Below, piece by piece: positions 25,588 to 39,293 of a stretch of DNA of 64,000 nucleotides. The notes below the pieces were generated by a model that was given only the letters and a program-made list of their open reading frames with translations, ran no database searches and was not told the DNA's origin. Source of the stretch: Micromonospora tulbaghiae (GTDB lineage Bacteria; Actinomycetota; Actinomycetes; Mycobacteriales; Micromonosporaceae); assembly GCF_900091605.1 (NCBI RefSeq), contig NZ_FMCQ01000011.1, positions 62,001 to 126,000 of the forward strand. The letters run 5' to 3'. A program made the position numbers and the translations under genes. Numbering within the stretch: position 1 is the stretch's first letter; each line of letters starts with the position of its first letter.

Positions 25588-26100
25588 GTGGAGTTACCCG
25601 ACGATCTGCCGCTGTTCGAGCGCAGCGCGGTGCGGCTGGTGGTGCTCGACGCCGCCGACCGCCTGCTGCTGTTCCACACCCGGGACCCGGACCACCCGGA
25701 CCTCGGCGTGTGGTGGGAGCTGCCCGGCGGCGGGCTGGACCCCGGTGAGACGTACCGGGAGGCGGCGGTACGCGAGCTGCGCGAGGAGACCGGCATCGTG
25801 ATCGGCCCGGACGAGGTGGGCGCGCCGACGTGGCGGCGGCGGGCCAGCTTCCGGCACCGGCAGCGCCGCCACCTCCAGGACGAGGTGGTGGTGACAGTAC
25901 GGCTGCCCGGCCCCGGGCCGGACGTGGACGAGGCGCTGCGGCTGGACTACGAGGTGGAGGACTACTTCGGTTTCCGCTGGTGGCCGCTGGCCGAGGTGCT
26001 CGCCGAACGGCCGCGCTGCTATCCCGGGCGGCTGCCGGAGCTGCTGCCGGCGTTCCTGGCCGGGGAGGAGATCGACGAGCCGTTCGAGCTGTGGTCCTGA
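25588..26100 (+). CDS. NUDIX hydrolase
   Basis: Protein of 170 residues with a complete Nudix box, GGGLDPGETYREAAVRELREE(TGI), matching Gx5Ex7REUxEExGU. It would cleave a nucleoside diphosphate linked to another group; the substrate cannot be predicted. The 30-residue N-terminal and 60-residue C-terminal flanks are ordinary. GTG start following a short gap from the divergent PemK/MazF-like gene. It is followed in the same direction by a serpin gene after 43 bases. Confidence 0.93.
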   Translation: MELPDDLPLFERSAVRLVVLDAADRLLLFHTRDPDHPDLGVWWELPGGGLDPGETYREAAVRELREETGIVIGPDEVGAPTWRRRASFRHRQRRHLQDEVVVTVRLPGPGPDVDEALRLDYEVEDYFGFRWWPLAEVLAERPRCYPGRLPELLPAFLAGEEIDEPFELWS

Positions 26101-26143
26101 CCTGCGGCGTGCCGCCGGGCGCCTCACCGGGCAGAGTGGAGCC

Positions 26144-27358
26144 GTGACTCCTCTGCGCGCACCCCTGGCCCGTTACGCCGAGCGGCTGCACCGCGCCGCC
26201 GGTGACACCCACCACGTCGCCTCCCCGCTGGGCGCCTGGCTGCTGCTGGCGCTGACCGGCCCGACCGCGACCGGCGACGCCCGGGCGGCGCTGGCCGAGG
26301 CGCTCGGCGCCGACCCGGACGACGCCGCGGCCGAGGCCCGGGCGCTGCTCGCCGCGCCGCACCCGATGGTCGCCGCCGCCACCGCGCTGTGGGAGCGCAC
26401 CCCTGCGGCGGAGCTGGCCGCCTGGCGGGCCGCCCTCCCGGAGGACACCGAGCGCGGTGCGCTGCCCGACCAGGCGGCGCTCGACGCCTGGGCCCGGGAG
26501 CGTACCGGCGGGCTGATCGAACGCTTCCCGGTCGACGTCGCCCCGGACACCCTGCTGCTCCTGGCCAGTGCGCTCGCGACCCGGGTGTCGTGGGCCGACC
26601 CGTTCGACACGGCGCCGGGCGCGGAACTGGGCGCCGGCAGCGCCTGGTCGAGCCGCCTGCGGCAGGTGCTGCGTACGCCGTCGTTCGGGCACCGCTGCTG
26701 GGTCTCGGCCACCGGCCGGGCCGGGGACGTGGTGGTGCACGCGGTTCCGGCCGGCACGGGCGACGACGGCGCCGGGATGCTCGTGGTGTCGGTGGCCGCC
26801 GCGGCCGAGGTGCCGGCCGCCGACGTGCTGGCCGCCGCTCAGGAGCTGGCGAGCGCCGCCGCGTTCGCCCCCGACGCCGTACCGGGTCACCGGTCGCTGT
26901 TCGACCTGCCGCTGGGCGAGACGCCACTGTGGGCGCTACGGGAGGAGCCGACCCGGACGTACGCGGCCGACGGCCGGGAGGAACGCGCCACGGCGGTGCT
27001 GCCGTGCTGGTCGGCGCAGAGCCGCCACGACCTCACCGCGCCCGGGTTCGGCTTCGACGCGGCGGCTCGGGCGCTCGGCGAGCTGCTGGGCCTGACCGGG
27101 CCGGAGTTCGACGCCGCGCAGTCGGCGGTGGCCCGGTTCGGCCGCTACGGCTTCGAGGCGGCCGCGGTGACCGCGTTCGGCCGGGCGACCGCGCTGCCGC
27201 CGGAGGGCGTCGCCCGCATCGCCGAGCTGCGGTTCGGTCACCCGTACGCGGTGGTAGCGGTGACCACCGACCCGGCCGGCGGCCCGTGGCACGCGCTGCC
27301 CGTCTACTCCGCCTGGGTGGCCGACCCGGAGGAGCTGCCCGCCGACGAGGCCGGATAG
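26144..27358 (+). CDS. Serpin-family protein
   Basis: Protein of 404 residues that matches the serpin fold: SPLGAWLLLALTGPTATGDARAALAEALG near the N-terminus (cf. SPxSxxxxLxMxxxGAxGxT..L), AATALWE, and LLLLASALATRVSWADPF (strand 3A region). Residues 337-346, FEAAAVTAFG, correspond to the reactive-loop hinge (EAAAATA in inhibitory serpins), followed by the variable loop and RFGHPYAVVAV (cf. FxxDHPFLFxI). The Ala-rich hinge suggests an inhibitory serpin. No signal peptide is visible. GTG start. Bacterial serpins are uncommon. The last 55 bases overlap the convergent DUF885 gene. Confidence 0.75.
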   Translation: MTPLRAPLARYAERLHRAAGDTHHVASPLGAWLLLALTGPTATGDARAALAEALGADPDDAAAEARALLAAPHPMVAAATALWERTPAAELAAWRAALPEDTERGALPDQAALDAWARERTGGLIERFPVDVAPDTLLLLASALATRVSWADPFDTAPGAELGAGSAWSSRLRQVLRTPSFGHRCWVSATGRAGDVVVHAVPAGTGDDGAGMLVVSVAAAAEVPAADVLAAAQELASAAAFAPDAVPGHRSLFDLPLGETPLWALREEPTRTYAADGREERATAVLPCWSAQSRHDLTAPGFGFDAAARALGELLGLTGPEFDAAQSAVARFGRYGFEAAAVTAFGRATALPPEGVARIAELRFGHPYAVVAVTTDPAGGPWHALPVYSAWVADPEELPADEAG

Positions 27359-28953
27359 GCGGCGAGCGCGCTCGCGAGCTGGTCCAGTCCCAGCGAGCCG
27401 AGTTCCAGCGCCCGGTTGTGGAACGCCCGCCGATCGCCGGGGAACGCCGCGCGGCCGTCGCGCCACACCCGCTCTCCCACCTTGTAGGTGAGCGCCTGCC
27501 CGGGCCGGCCGAGGTACCGGGCCAGTTCCAGTGGCGCGTACTGCCCCTGGTGGCAGCGGTCGCGCAGCAGGTCCAGCGCGGCGCCCGGCGTCCACGGCGC
27601 GCCGCCGCCGGAGGGCATCGGCAGTCGCAGGTGCAGGCCGATGTCGAGCACCACCCGGGCCGCCCGCAGCAGTTGCATGAACAGGTGTCCCAGCCGGGCG
27701 CCCGGCTGCTCGTAGAGTCCGAGCTCGTCCATGAACCGCTCGGCGTACAGGGCCCAGCCCTCCTGGGCGCCGGAGAGCCCGCCGAGCAGGTTCAGCCGCT
27801 GCCCGGGGCCGCCCCGGCACGCCTCGGAGCCGAGGTGCAGGTGGTGGCCGGGGACGCCCTCGTGGTACGCGGTGCTGTACGCCCACCAGGTGGGGAAGTA
27901 CTCCCGGCCCTCGGGCAGCAGCCACGAGACCCGGCCCGGCCGCGTCAGGTCCCGCGACGGACCGATGTAGGCGGTGCCGCCCGACGCGGTGACCCGTGAC
28001 TCGATGCGCCGCAGCGGCGCGGGGATGTCGAAGTGGGTGCCGTGCAGCCGCTCGGTGGTGGCCTCCAGCAGCTCCTGGAGCCAGGCGCCGAACGCGTCCC
28101 GGCCGTGCAGGACGCCGGGTGCGTCGGGGCGGTCGAGCCGGTCCAGTACCTCGGGCACGGTGCCCCCGAGGGCCTTCGTCTCGGCGACGACTTCCGCCTC
28201 GAGCGTGGTGAACTCGTCCCAGCCCCACTCGTACAGCTCGCGCAGGTCCGGTTCCGCGCCGAGGAAGGCCCGCACCCAGAGCGCGTACCGCGCCGGGCCG
28301 AACGCCTCGTCGTCGTGCGCCCGCGGCGCGAGGTCCGCGGTGATCGTCGCGGCGAACCTGCGGTAGGCCGCCTGGGCATCGCGCGCCGCCGCCTGCAACG
28401 ACCGCTGCTGCGGGCCGTCGCCGTACCGGTCCACCAGGGTCATGTCGTCGTCGATCCAGGCGCGGCAGCGCTGCGTCACCAGCTCCACCTGGCGCCGGGC
28501 CGGCAGGTGACCGCGCCCGGCGGCGAGCAGGAGGCTGCGGGCGTACCCGTCGAGCGCGGCCGGGATCGCGGCCTGGCGCGCGCCGACGCGGGCCCAGCCG
28601 TCCTCGTGGGCCGCGCCTCCGGCGTCGCGGCCCGGCACCGCCGACTCGACGCACTGGCGGACGAGCTGGAGCGGGCCGGTTGCCGCGGCGTGCAGTTCCC
28701 GCAGGTCCTCCCCGGCCTCGTGGAAGGCGAGCCGGGCGCGCAGCCGTTCGGCGAGGTGCTCGTGCAGCGGGGTCGCGGGCAGCGTCCCGAGCCGGCGCAG
28801 GGCGTGCGCGGCGAGATCGGCGCGGGCCTGGTGACCCTCCGGGCTGTAGTCGGTGAGCCCGTCGACGTCCTGCTCACCGGCCTCGACCACGGCCGCACAC
28901 GGATCGAGGCGGGCCACCTCCCGCAGCAGCCCTTCGGTGATGTCGTCGATCAC
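27304..28953 (-). CDS. DUF885 family putative metallo-carboxypeptidase
   Basis: Protein of 549 residues of the DUF885 family. The metal-binding HEGVPGHHLHLG (HExxGHH type, about residue 353) and downstream EGWALYAERFMDELG (third ligand Glu) are present, placing it among HEXXH-like gluzincin metallopeptidases. FPTWWAYSTAYHEG and SGAQEGWALY are family-typical. No signal peptide is seen. Its final ~18 codons lie opposite the end of the serpin gene, forming a low-complexity SSAGSSSGSATQAE tail. Confidence 0.85.
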   Translation of the reverse strand: MIDDITEGLLREVARLDPCAAVVEAGEQDVDGLTDYSPEGHQARADLAAHALRRLGTLPATPLHEHLAERLRARLAFHEAGEDLRELHAAATGPLQLVRQCVESAVPGRDAGGAAHEDGWARVGARQAAIPAALDGYARSLLLAAGRGHLPARRQVELVTQRCRAWIDDDMTLVDRYGDGPQQRSLQAAARDAQAAYRRFAATITADLAPRAHDDEAFGPARYALWVRAFLGAEPDLRELYEWGWDEFTTLEAEVVAETKALGGTVPEVLDRLDRPDAPGVLHGRDAFGAWLQELLEATTERLHGTHFDIPAPLRRIESRVTASGGTAYIGPSRDLTRPGRVSWLLPEGREYFPTWWAYSTAYHEGVPGHHLHLGSEACRGGPGQRLNLLGGLSGAQEGWALYAERFMDELGLYEQPGARLGHLFMQLLRAARVVLDIGLHLRLPMPSGGGAPWTPGAALDLLRDRCHQGQYAPLELARYLGRPGQALTYKVGERVWRDGRAAFPGDRRAFHNRALELGSLGLDQLASALAAYPASSAGSSSGSATQAE

Positions 28954-29001
28954 GGCATCGAGGCTAGTCGCACGTCGGCGGGTTCTCGATACGCTCCCGC
29001 C

Positions 29002-29451
29002 ATGAACGTCGATGTGCCTCGCCGGCGCCCGATCCAGGCTGTCGCGGCCCTACCCGCCCTGCCCTGGTTGAGCATCCACCTGCTGCTCTACCTCGGCATC
29101 GCCATCGCGGTCCCGGTGCTGTGGCAGCTGACCCCGGCCGGCGGACTCGTCGAGGTCTCCGGCCGGGCCCTCACCGAGGTGTCGTCCGTGATCGTCAGCC
29201 GGGGCGGGCTGATCGTGAGCGCCCTGGCCGCCGGCAGCCTGGGACTGCTGCGCCTGCTGGCCGACGCCCGGTGGTACCGGTTCCGGCTGGCCGCGGTCCT
29301 GCTCGTCGCCGTGCCGTTCCCGCTGCTCGCGTTCGGCGTGGCCGGTGCGAAGGCGACAATGCCGGTAGCAGTCACCCATCTGCTGGTGGTGCTGCTCATC
29401 GTGCAGCCCCGGCGTTCGCACGGGATGGCCGACCGGGCCCCCGCCCGGTGA
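29002..29451 (+). CDS. Small hypothetical membrane protein
   Basis: Protein of 149 residues with about four hydrophobic segments (WLSIHLLLYLGIAIAVPVLW, SRGGLIVSALAAGSLGLLRLL, FRLAAVLLVAVPFPLLAFGVAG, AVTHLLVVLLIV). ATG at 29002 (MNVDVPRRRPIQ) is chosen because the frame upstream lies opposite the DUF885 gene. DUF6069-like four-helix proteins of actinobacteria are similar in size and pattern, but I would not assign the family. It ends at a long bidirectional hairpin and converges on the biosynthetic operon. Confidence 0.7.
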   Translation: MNVDVPRRRPIQAVAALPALPWLSIHLLLYLGIAIAVPVLWQLTPAGGLVEVSGRALTEVSSVIVSRGGLIVSALAAGSLGLLRLLADARWYRFRLAAVLLVAVPFPLLAFGVAGAKATMPVAVTHLLVVLLIVQPRRSHGMADRAPAR

Positions 29452-29452
29452 C

Positions 29453-29500
29453 CACGGAGTTCGCGTCGGCCGGGTGCCCGAAACCGACGCGAACTCCGTG
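29453..29500. terminator. Bidirectional terminator at the end of the NRPS/PKS operon
   Basis: A perfect 17-bp stem (29453-29469 with 29484-29500) and a 14-base loop lie between two convergent stop codons: the membrane-protein stop at 29449-29451 and the NRPS stop at 29511. It can serve both strands and marks the 3' boundary of the biosynthetic operon. Confidence 0.88.
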
Positions 29501-29510
29501 ATCGACACGG

Positions 29511-34996
<5,486 letters not shown>

Positions 34997-34997
<1 letters not shown>

Positions 34998-37900
34998 CAG
35001 TTGGTTCCCTCTTCCGCCGCGAGCAGCGCGGCGACCTCGGTGTCGGAGAGCCCGTCGAGTTCGGCGGCGATCCGCTGTTCGATCTGGGCGGCCAGGTCCG
35101 CCACCACGGGGCTGCCGAACAGCGCCCGCATGGGCAGGTCGACGTCCACCTCGGCGCGGATCCGGGCCATCGCCCGCATGCCACGCAGCGAGTTGCCGCC
35201 GAGGGCGAAGAAGTCGTCCAGGGCGCCGACCTTCTCCACCTGGAGGATCTCGGCGTACACCTCGGCGACCAGGCCCTCGGCGTCGGTGCGGGGCGCGACG
35301 TAGCTGTCCTGTTCCGGCTCGGCCGCCGCCGGGGCGGGCAGCGCGGCGCGGTCCAGCTTGCCGTTGGGCGTCAGCGGCAGCGCGTCCAGCCGGACCAGCG
35401 CGGCCGGCACCAGGTGCGCGGGCAGCTCACGGGCCAGCTCGGCGCGGACCGAGTCCTCGTGGGCCGGGCCCACCAGGTAGCCGACGAGCGTCGGCTCGCC
35501 GCCTTCGGTGCGTACCGCCGCGGCGGCGGCGCGCACGTCCGGGTGGGCCAGCAGCGCGGCTTCGACCTCGCCCAGCTCGATGCGTATGCCGCGCACCTTG
35601 ACCTGGTCGTCGCGGCGGCCCAGGTAGTCCAGCGCGCCGTCGGCACGCCAGCGGGCCAGGTCGCCCGTGGCGTACATCCGGGCGCCGGGCGGGCCGTACG
35701 GGCAGGGCAGGAACCGCTCGGCGGTCAGGCCGGGCCGGTCGTGGTAGCCGCGCGCGAGCTGGGTGCCGGTGACGTACAGCTCCCCCACCACGCCCGGGGG
35801 CACCGGCCGCAGGGCGGCGTCGAGCAGCAGCGCCCGGGTGTTCCAGGTGGGCGTGCCGATCGGCACCGGACCGGCCGGGACCGGCTCGCCGGGGGCGATC
35901 CGGGCCGCGACGCAGCCCACCGTGGCCTCCGTCGGGCCGTACTCGTTGATCACCGCCACGTCGGGGTGCGCGGCCCGCCAGGCGGCGAGCTGCTCCCCGG
36001 CCAGCGCCTCGCCGCCGATCACCAGGTCGGCCGTCGGCGACAGCTCGCCGTCGAGCAGAGGCAGGTGGCTCGGCGTGACCTTGAGGAAGGCCGGCCGGCC
36101 ACCGGCGCGGGCGGCCGGGTCGTCGATCCCGGCGAGCCGTACCGTGCCGCCGGCGGTGAGCGTGCCGAGCAGACCGGTGACGGTGAGGTCGAACGACACC
36201 GGCGAGTGCAGCAGCGCCACCCCGGCCAGCCCCGGGTAGGTCGCGCGGGCCCACGCCAGGTACGCGGTCACCGCCCGGTGCTCGACCACCACGCCCTTCG
36301 GGCGGCCGGTGGAGCCGGAGGTGTAGAGCACGTACGCCGGGTGCTCCGGGCGCAGCGGCGCGACCCGGTCGGCGTCGGTGAGGTCGTCGCCGGACTGGTC
36401 CGAGCCGACCTCGCCGTCGAGCACCAGCGCGTCGCCGGGCACCAGGGCGGCGGTGTCCGGCGTGGTCACCACCAGCGCCGGCGCGGCGTCCTCCAGCAGG
36501 TACGCGATGCGCCCGGCCGGGTACGCGGTGTCCACCGGCACGTACGCGGCGCCCGCCTTGAGCACCGCCAGCATCGCCACGACCAGGTCGCAGGAGCGGG
36601 GCAGCGCCAGCGCGACCCGGGTCTCCGGGCCTGCGCCACGGGCCACCAGCAGCCGGGCCAGCCGGTTCGCGGCGGTGTTCAGCTCGCCGTAGCCGAGCGT
36701 CACGCCGTCGCACACCAGCGCCGCCGCGTCCGGGGTGGCGGCGGCCTGCCGCTGCACCTCGTCGACCACGGTGGTCACCGGCACGTCGCAGGCGGTGTCG
36801 TTCCAGGCGCCGAGCACCCGGTCCCGCTCGGCGTCGGTGAGCAGCGGCAACGCGCCGACCGTACGCTCCGGCCCGGCGACGGCGGCAGCGAGCAGCCGTA
36901 CGTAGCGGTCGACCACCGTCTCGGCCGTGGCCCGGTCGAACAGGTCGGTGCGGTAGACCAGGCGGCAGTCGCCGGTGGTGATGTCGAAGGCCAGGTCGTC
37001 CTTCGTGGTGCCCAGCTCCACCGGGTCGAGGCCGGAGTCCGGGATCCAGTTCAGCGCGGTCTGGAAGATCGGCTGCACCGACGGGTCACGCTGCGGATCG
37101 ACCGCCTCGACGATCTTCTGGAACGGCGTCTGCCCGTGCTCCATGGCGTCGATCAGTCCGTTGCGGACGCGGCCGAGCAGCGCCGCGAACGTCGGGTCGC
37201 CGGAGACGTCGCAGCGCAGCGCCACCGGGTTGACGAACATGCCGATCAGCGGCGTCAGCTCCGGGCTGTCCCGGCCCGCGGTGGAGACGCCGACCACCAC
37301 GTCGGCGTCGCCGGAGATCCGCGACAGCAGCGCCGCGAAACCCGCCAGCAGCACCATGTACGGGGTGGCCTGCGCGCCGGTGGCCAGCGCGCCGACGCGG
37401 TCCAGCAGCCCGTCGGGCAGCCTGAAGCGCACCTCGTCACCGGCGAACCCGAGCTGGGCCGGGCGGGGCCGGTCCAGCGGCAGGCCGGTGACCGGCGGCG
37501 CGCCGGCCAGGTGACCGGTCCAGAACGCGAGCTGCCGGTCCAGCTCCTCGCCGGTGAGCTGCTGGCGCTGCCAGACCGCGAAGTCGGCGTACTGGACGGG
37601 CAGCTCCGGCACGGCGGGCTCGGCGCCGGTGCGCGCGGCCTCGCAGAACGCGAGCAGCTCGGTGTGGAACAGCACCGCCGAGTGACTGTCGAAGACGGCG
37701 TGGTGCACCACGAACGCCAGCGCCAAGCCCTCCTCCATGCGGATCAGGCGGGCCCGCCACAGCGGCGCCGCGTCCAGCGGGACCGGCAGCCGCGCCATCT
37801 CGCCGCGGATCCGCTCGAACTCGGCCCGCTGCTCACCGGCGGGCAGGTGGGTGACGTCGGTGACGGGCAGCGGCGCCGGATCGTGGGCGCGTACGACCTG

Positions 37901-38122
37901 CACCAGCGCGCCGTCGTCGGTCCGCAGGTGGGTACGCAGCGCCTCGTGCCGGGCGACCACCCGGTTTACCACGTCGCTGGCCGTGTCGGCGTCCACGCCG
38001 GCCGGGAACAGCCACGGGAAGGACACGTTGAACACCGGCGAGCCGGCGTCGAGCTGGTTGGCCATCCACACCCGCTCCTGGGCGTAGGAGGCCGGGAAGG
38101 TCCACTCCTGGCTCGTGCTCAT
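34997..38122 (-). CDS. NRPS module C-A-PCP, asparagine-type specificity
   Basis: A 1041-residue elongation module. C domain (about 8-430) has HHAVFDS at 140-146, where the usual last Gly of HHxxxDG is Ser. A domain (450-950) contains YTSGSTGRPKG (600-610). Hand alignment gives the code D-L-T-K-V-G-E-V-G-K (D645, L646, T649 onward), closest to L-Asn and next to Asp. The PCP Ser is in LGGNSLRG near residue 985. ATG overlaps the MbtH stop (ATGA). With the hydroxylase two genes upstream, the incorporated residue may be 3-hydroxyasparagine; that link is inference. Confidence 0.92.
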
Positions 38123-38307
38123 GAGAGGGCCTCGCGCACGGAGCGGGGACGCATGTCGGTCCAGACCTCGTCCACGTGGGCCAGGCACTCCTCGCGGCTG
38201 CCGGCGAAGCCGGTGTCGTGCCAGCCGGCGGGCAGGTCCCGGTCGGCCGACCAGATCGAGTACTGCTCCTCGTCGTTGCGGACGACCAGGAATCGGGGTT
38301 CGGCCAT
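38119..38307 (-). CDS. MbtH-like protein
   Basis: Protein of 62 residues that binds and activates adenylation domains. The hallmark residues are present: NDEEQYSIWSADRDLPAGWH (NxExQxSxWP/A...P.GW), then the C-terminal CLAHVDEVWTDMRPRSVRE (conserved Trp, RP and R). It lies between the hydroxylase gene (1-base gap) and the Asn module (4-base overlap), so it probably partners the A domains of this operon. Confidence 0.97.
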   Translation of the reverse strand: MAEPRFLVVRNDEEQYSIWSADRDLPAGWHDTGFAGSREECLAHVDEVWTDMRPRSVREALS

Positions 38308-38308
38308 G

Positions 38309-39262
38309 TCAGTTCGCTCCTGCGTTCTCGGGGGTGTGCGGCTCGGCCATCGCGACGGCGATCTTGCGGGGACCGGTGAACGGCTCCCGGCCGTGCGCGG
38401 CGGTCATGTTGTCCACCACCAGCACGTCGTCGCGCTGGTAGTCGAAGCGGACGGTGGCCGCCCGGTAGGCGGCGCGCAGGTGGTCCATGACGTCGGCGGG
38501 GATCTCGCCGCCGTCGCCGTAGTAGGTGTTCGACGGCAGCCCGTCGGCGCCGAACATGGCCAGCAGCCCCTCCTGGTAGTCCTTCGGCAGGGTGCTGAGG
38601 TGGAAGAAGGTGGCGTGGTTGAACCAGCGCGGGGTGTCCGAACCGGGCCGGTGGTGCACCACGTCGCGGACCGCGCGGGTACGCAGGCCGTCCTTGCCGA
38701 CCCATTCCACGGTGATCCCGTTGTCCGCCGCGTACGCCTCGACCTCGGCGCGGCTCTCGGTGTTGAAGACCTCCTGCCAGCGGGTGCCGAAGTCGCCGTG
38801 GAAGTTGCGCACGAGCATCCACCGGCGGCTGACGAACTCCTCGCGGACCGCCGGGTCGATCAGCTCGTAGACCCGGCGCACGTCGGCCAGCGGCGTGGCG
38901 CCCCGGGTCTGCGGCGGCGTGACGCAGTAGAAGAACAGCGTCAGCGGCCATCGCGCCTGGTACGAGTTCTCGTTGTGCAGGAAGATCTCCTCGTCCGGCG
39001 GGTAGTCGGTCGAGGTGTAGACCCGGCCCTTGATGGAGTGCCGGGGCGAGGAGCGCTCGGTGTAGGTGAGCGGCTCGCCGGCGAGCGCGCGTACGGCCTG
39101 GTCGAAGCCGTCCACGCCGCCCACGTCGAAGCCGCGGAACAGCAGCCCTCCGCTGGCGACGAGGGTGTCCCGCAGCTCGGCGCGCCGGGCCGTGATCACG
39201 TCGGTCAGCGCCCGGCCGTCGCTCTCGACGACCACCGGCAGCGTCGCGGTTGTCTCGCTCAT
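38309..39262 (-). CDS. TauD/SyrP-type Fe(II)/2-oxoglutarate hydroxylase
   Basis: Nonheme iron oxygenase of 317 residues. Iron ligands are H96 and E98 in FLHNENSY (an HxE variant of HxD) and a distal His in NMTAAHGREPF near residue 287; the following Arg of the GPRKIAVAM segment can hold 2-oxoglutarate. The N-terminal TLVASGGLLFRGFDV fits SyrP-like proteins of NRPS clusters, which hydroxylate carrier-bound amino acids at the beta carbon. HxE is also used by the asparagine oxygenase AsnO. Followed by MbtH and an Asn-type module, it is a good candidate for making 3-hydroxy-Asn. AAGGAGA precedes the ATG. Confidence 0.9.
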   Translation of the reverse strand: MSETTATLPVVVESDGRALTDVITARRAELRDTLVASGGLLFRGFDVGGVDGFDQAVRALAGEPLTYTERSSPRHSIKGRVYTSTDYPPDEEIFLHNENSYQARWPLTLFFYCVTPPQTRGATPLADVRRVYELIDPAVREEFVSRRWMLVRNFHGDFGTRWQEVFNTESRAEVEAYAADNGITVEWVGKDGLRTRAVRDVVHHRPGSDTPRWFNHATFFHLSTLPKDYQEGLLAMFGADGLPSNTYYGDGGEIPADVMDHLRAAYRAATVRFDYQRDDVLVVDNMTAAHGREPFTGPRKIAVAMAEPHTPENAGAN

Positions 39263-39293
39263 GGTGCGGTGTCTCCTTGTGTGCGTCGGGATG

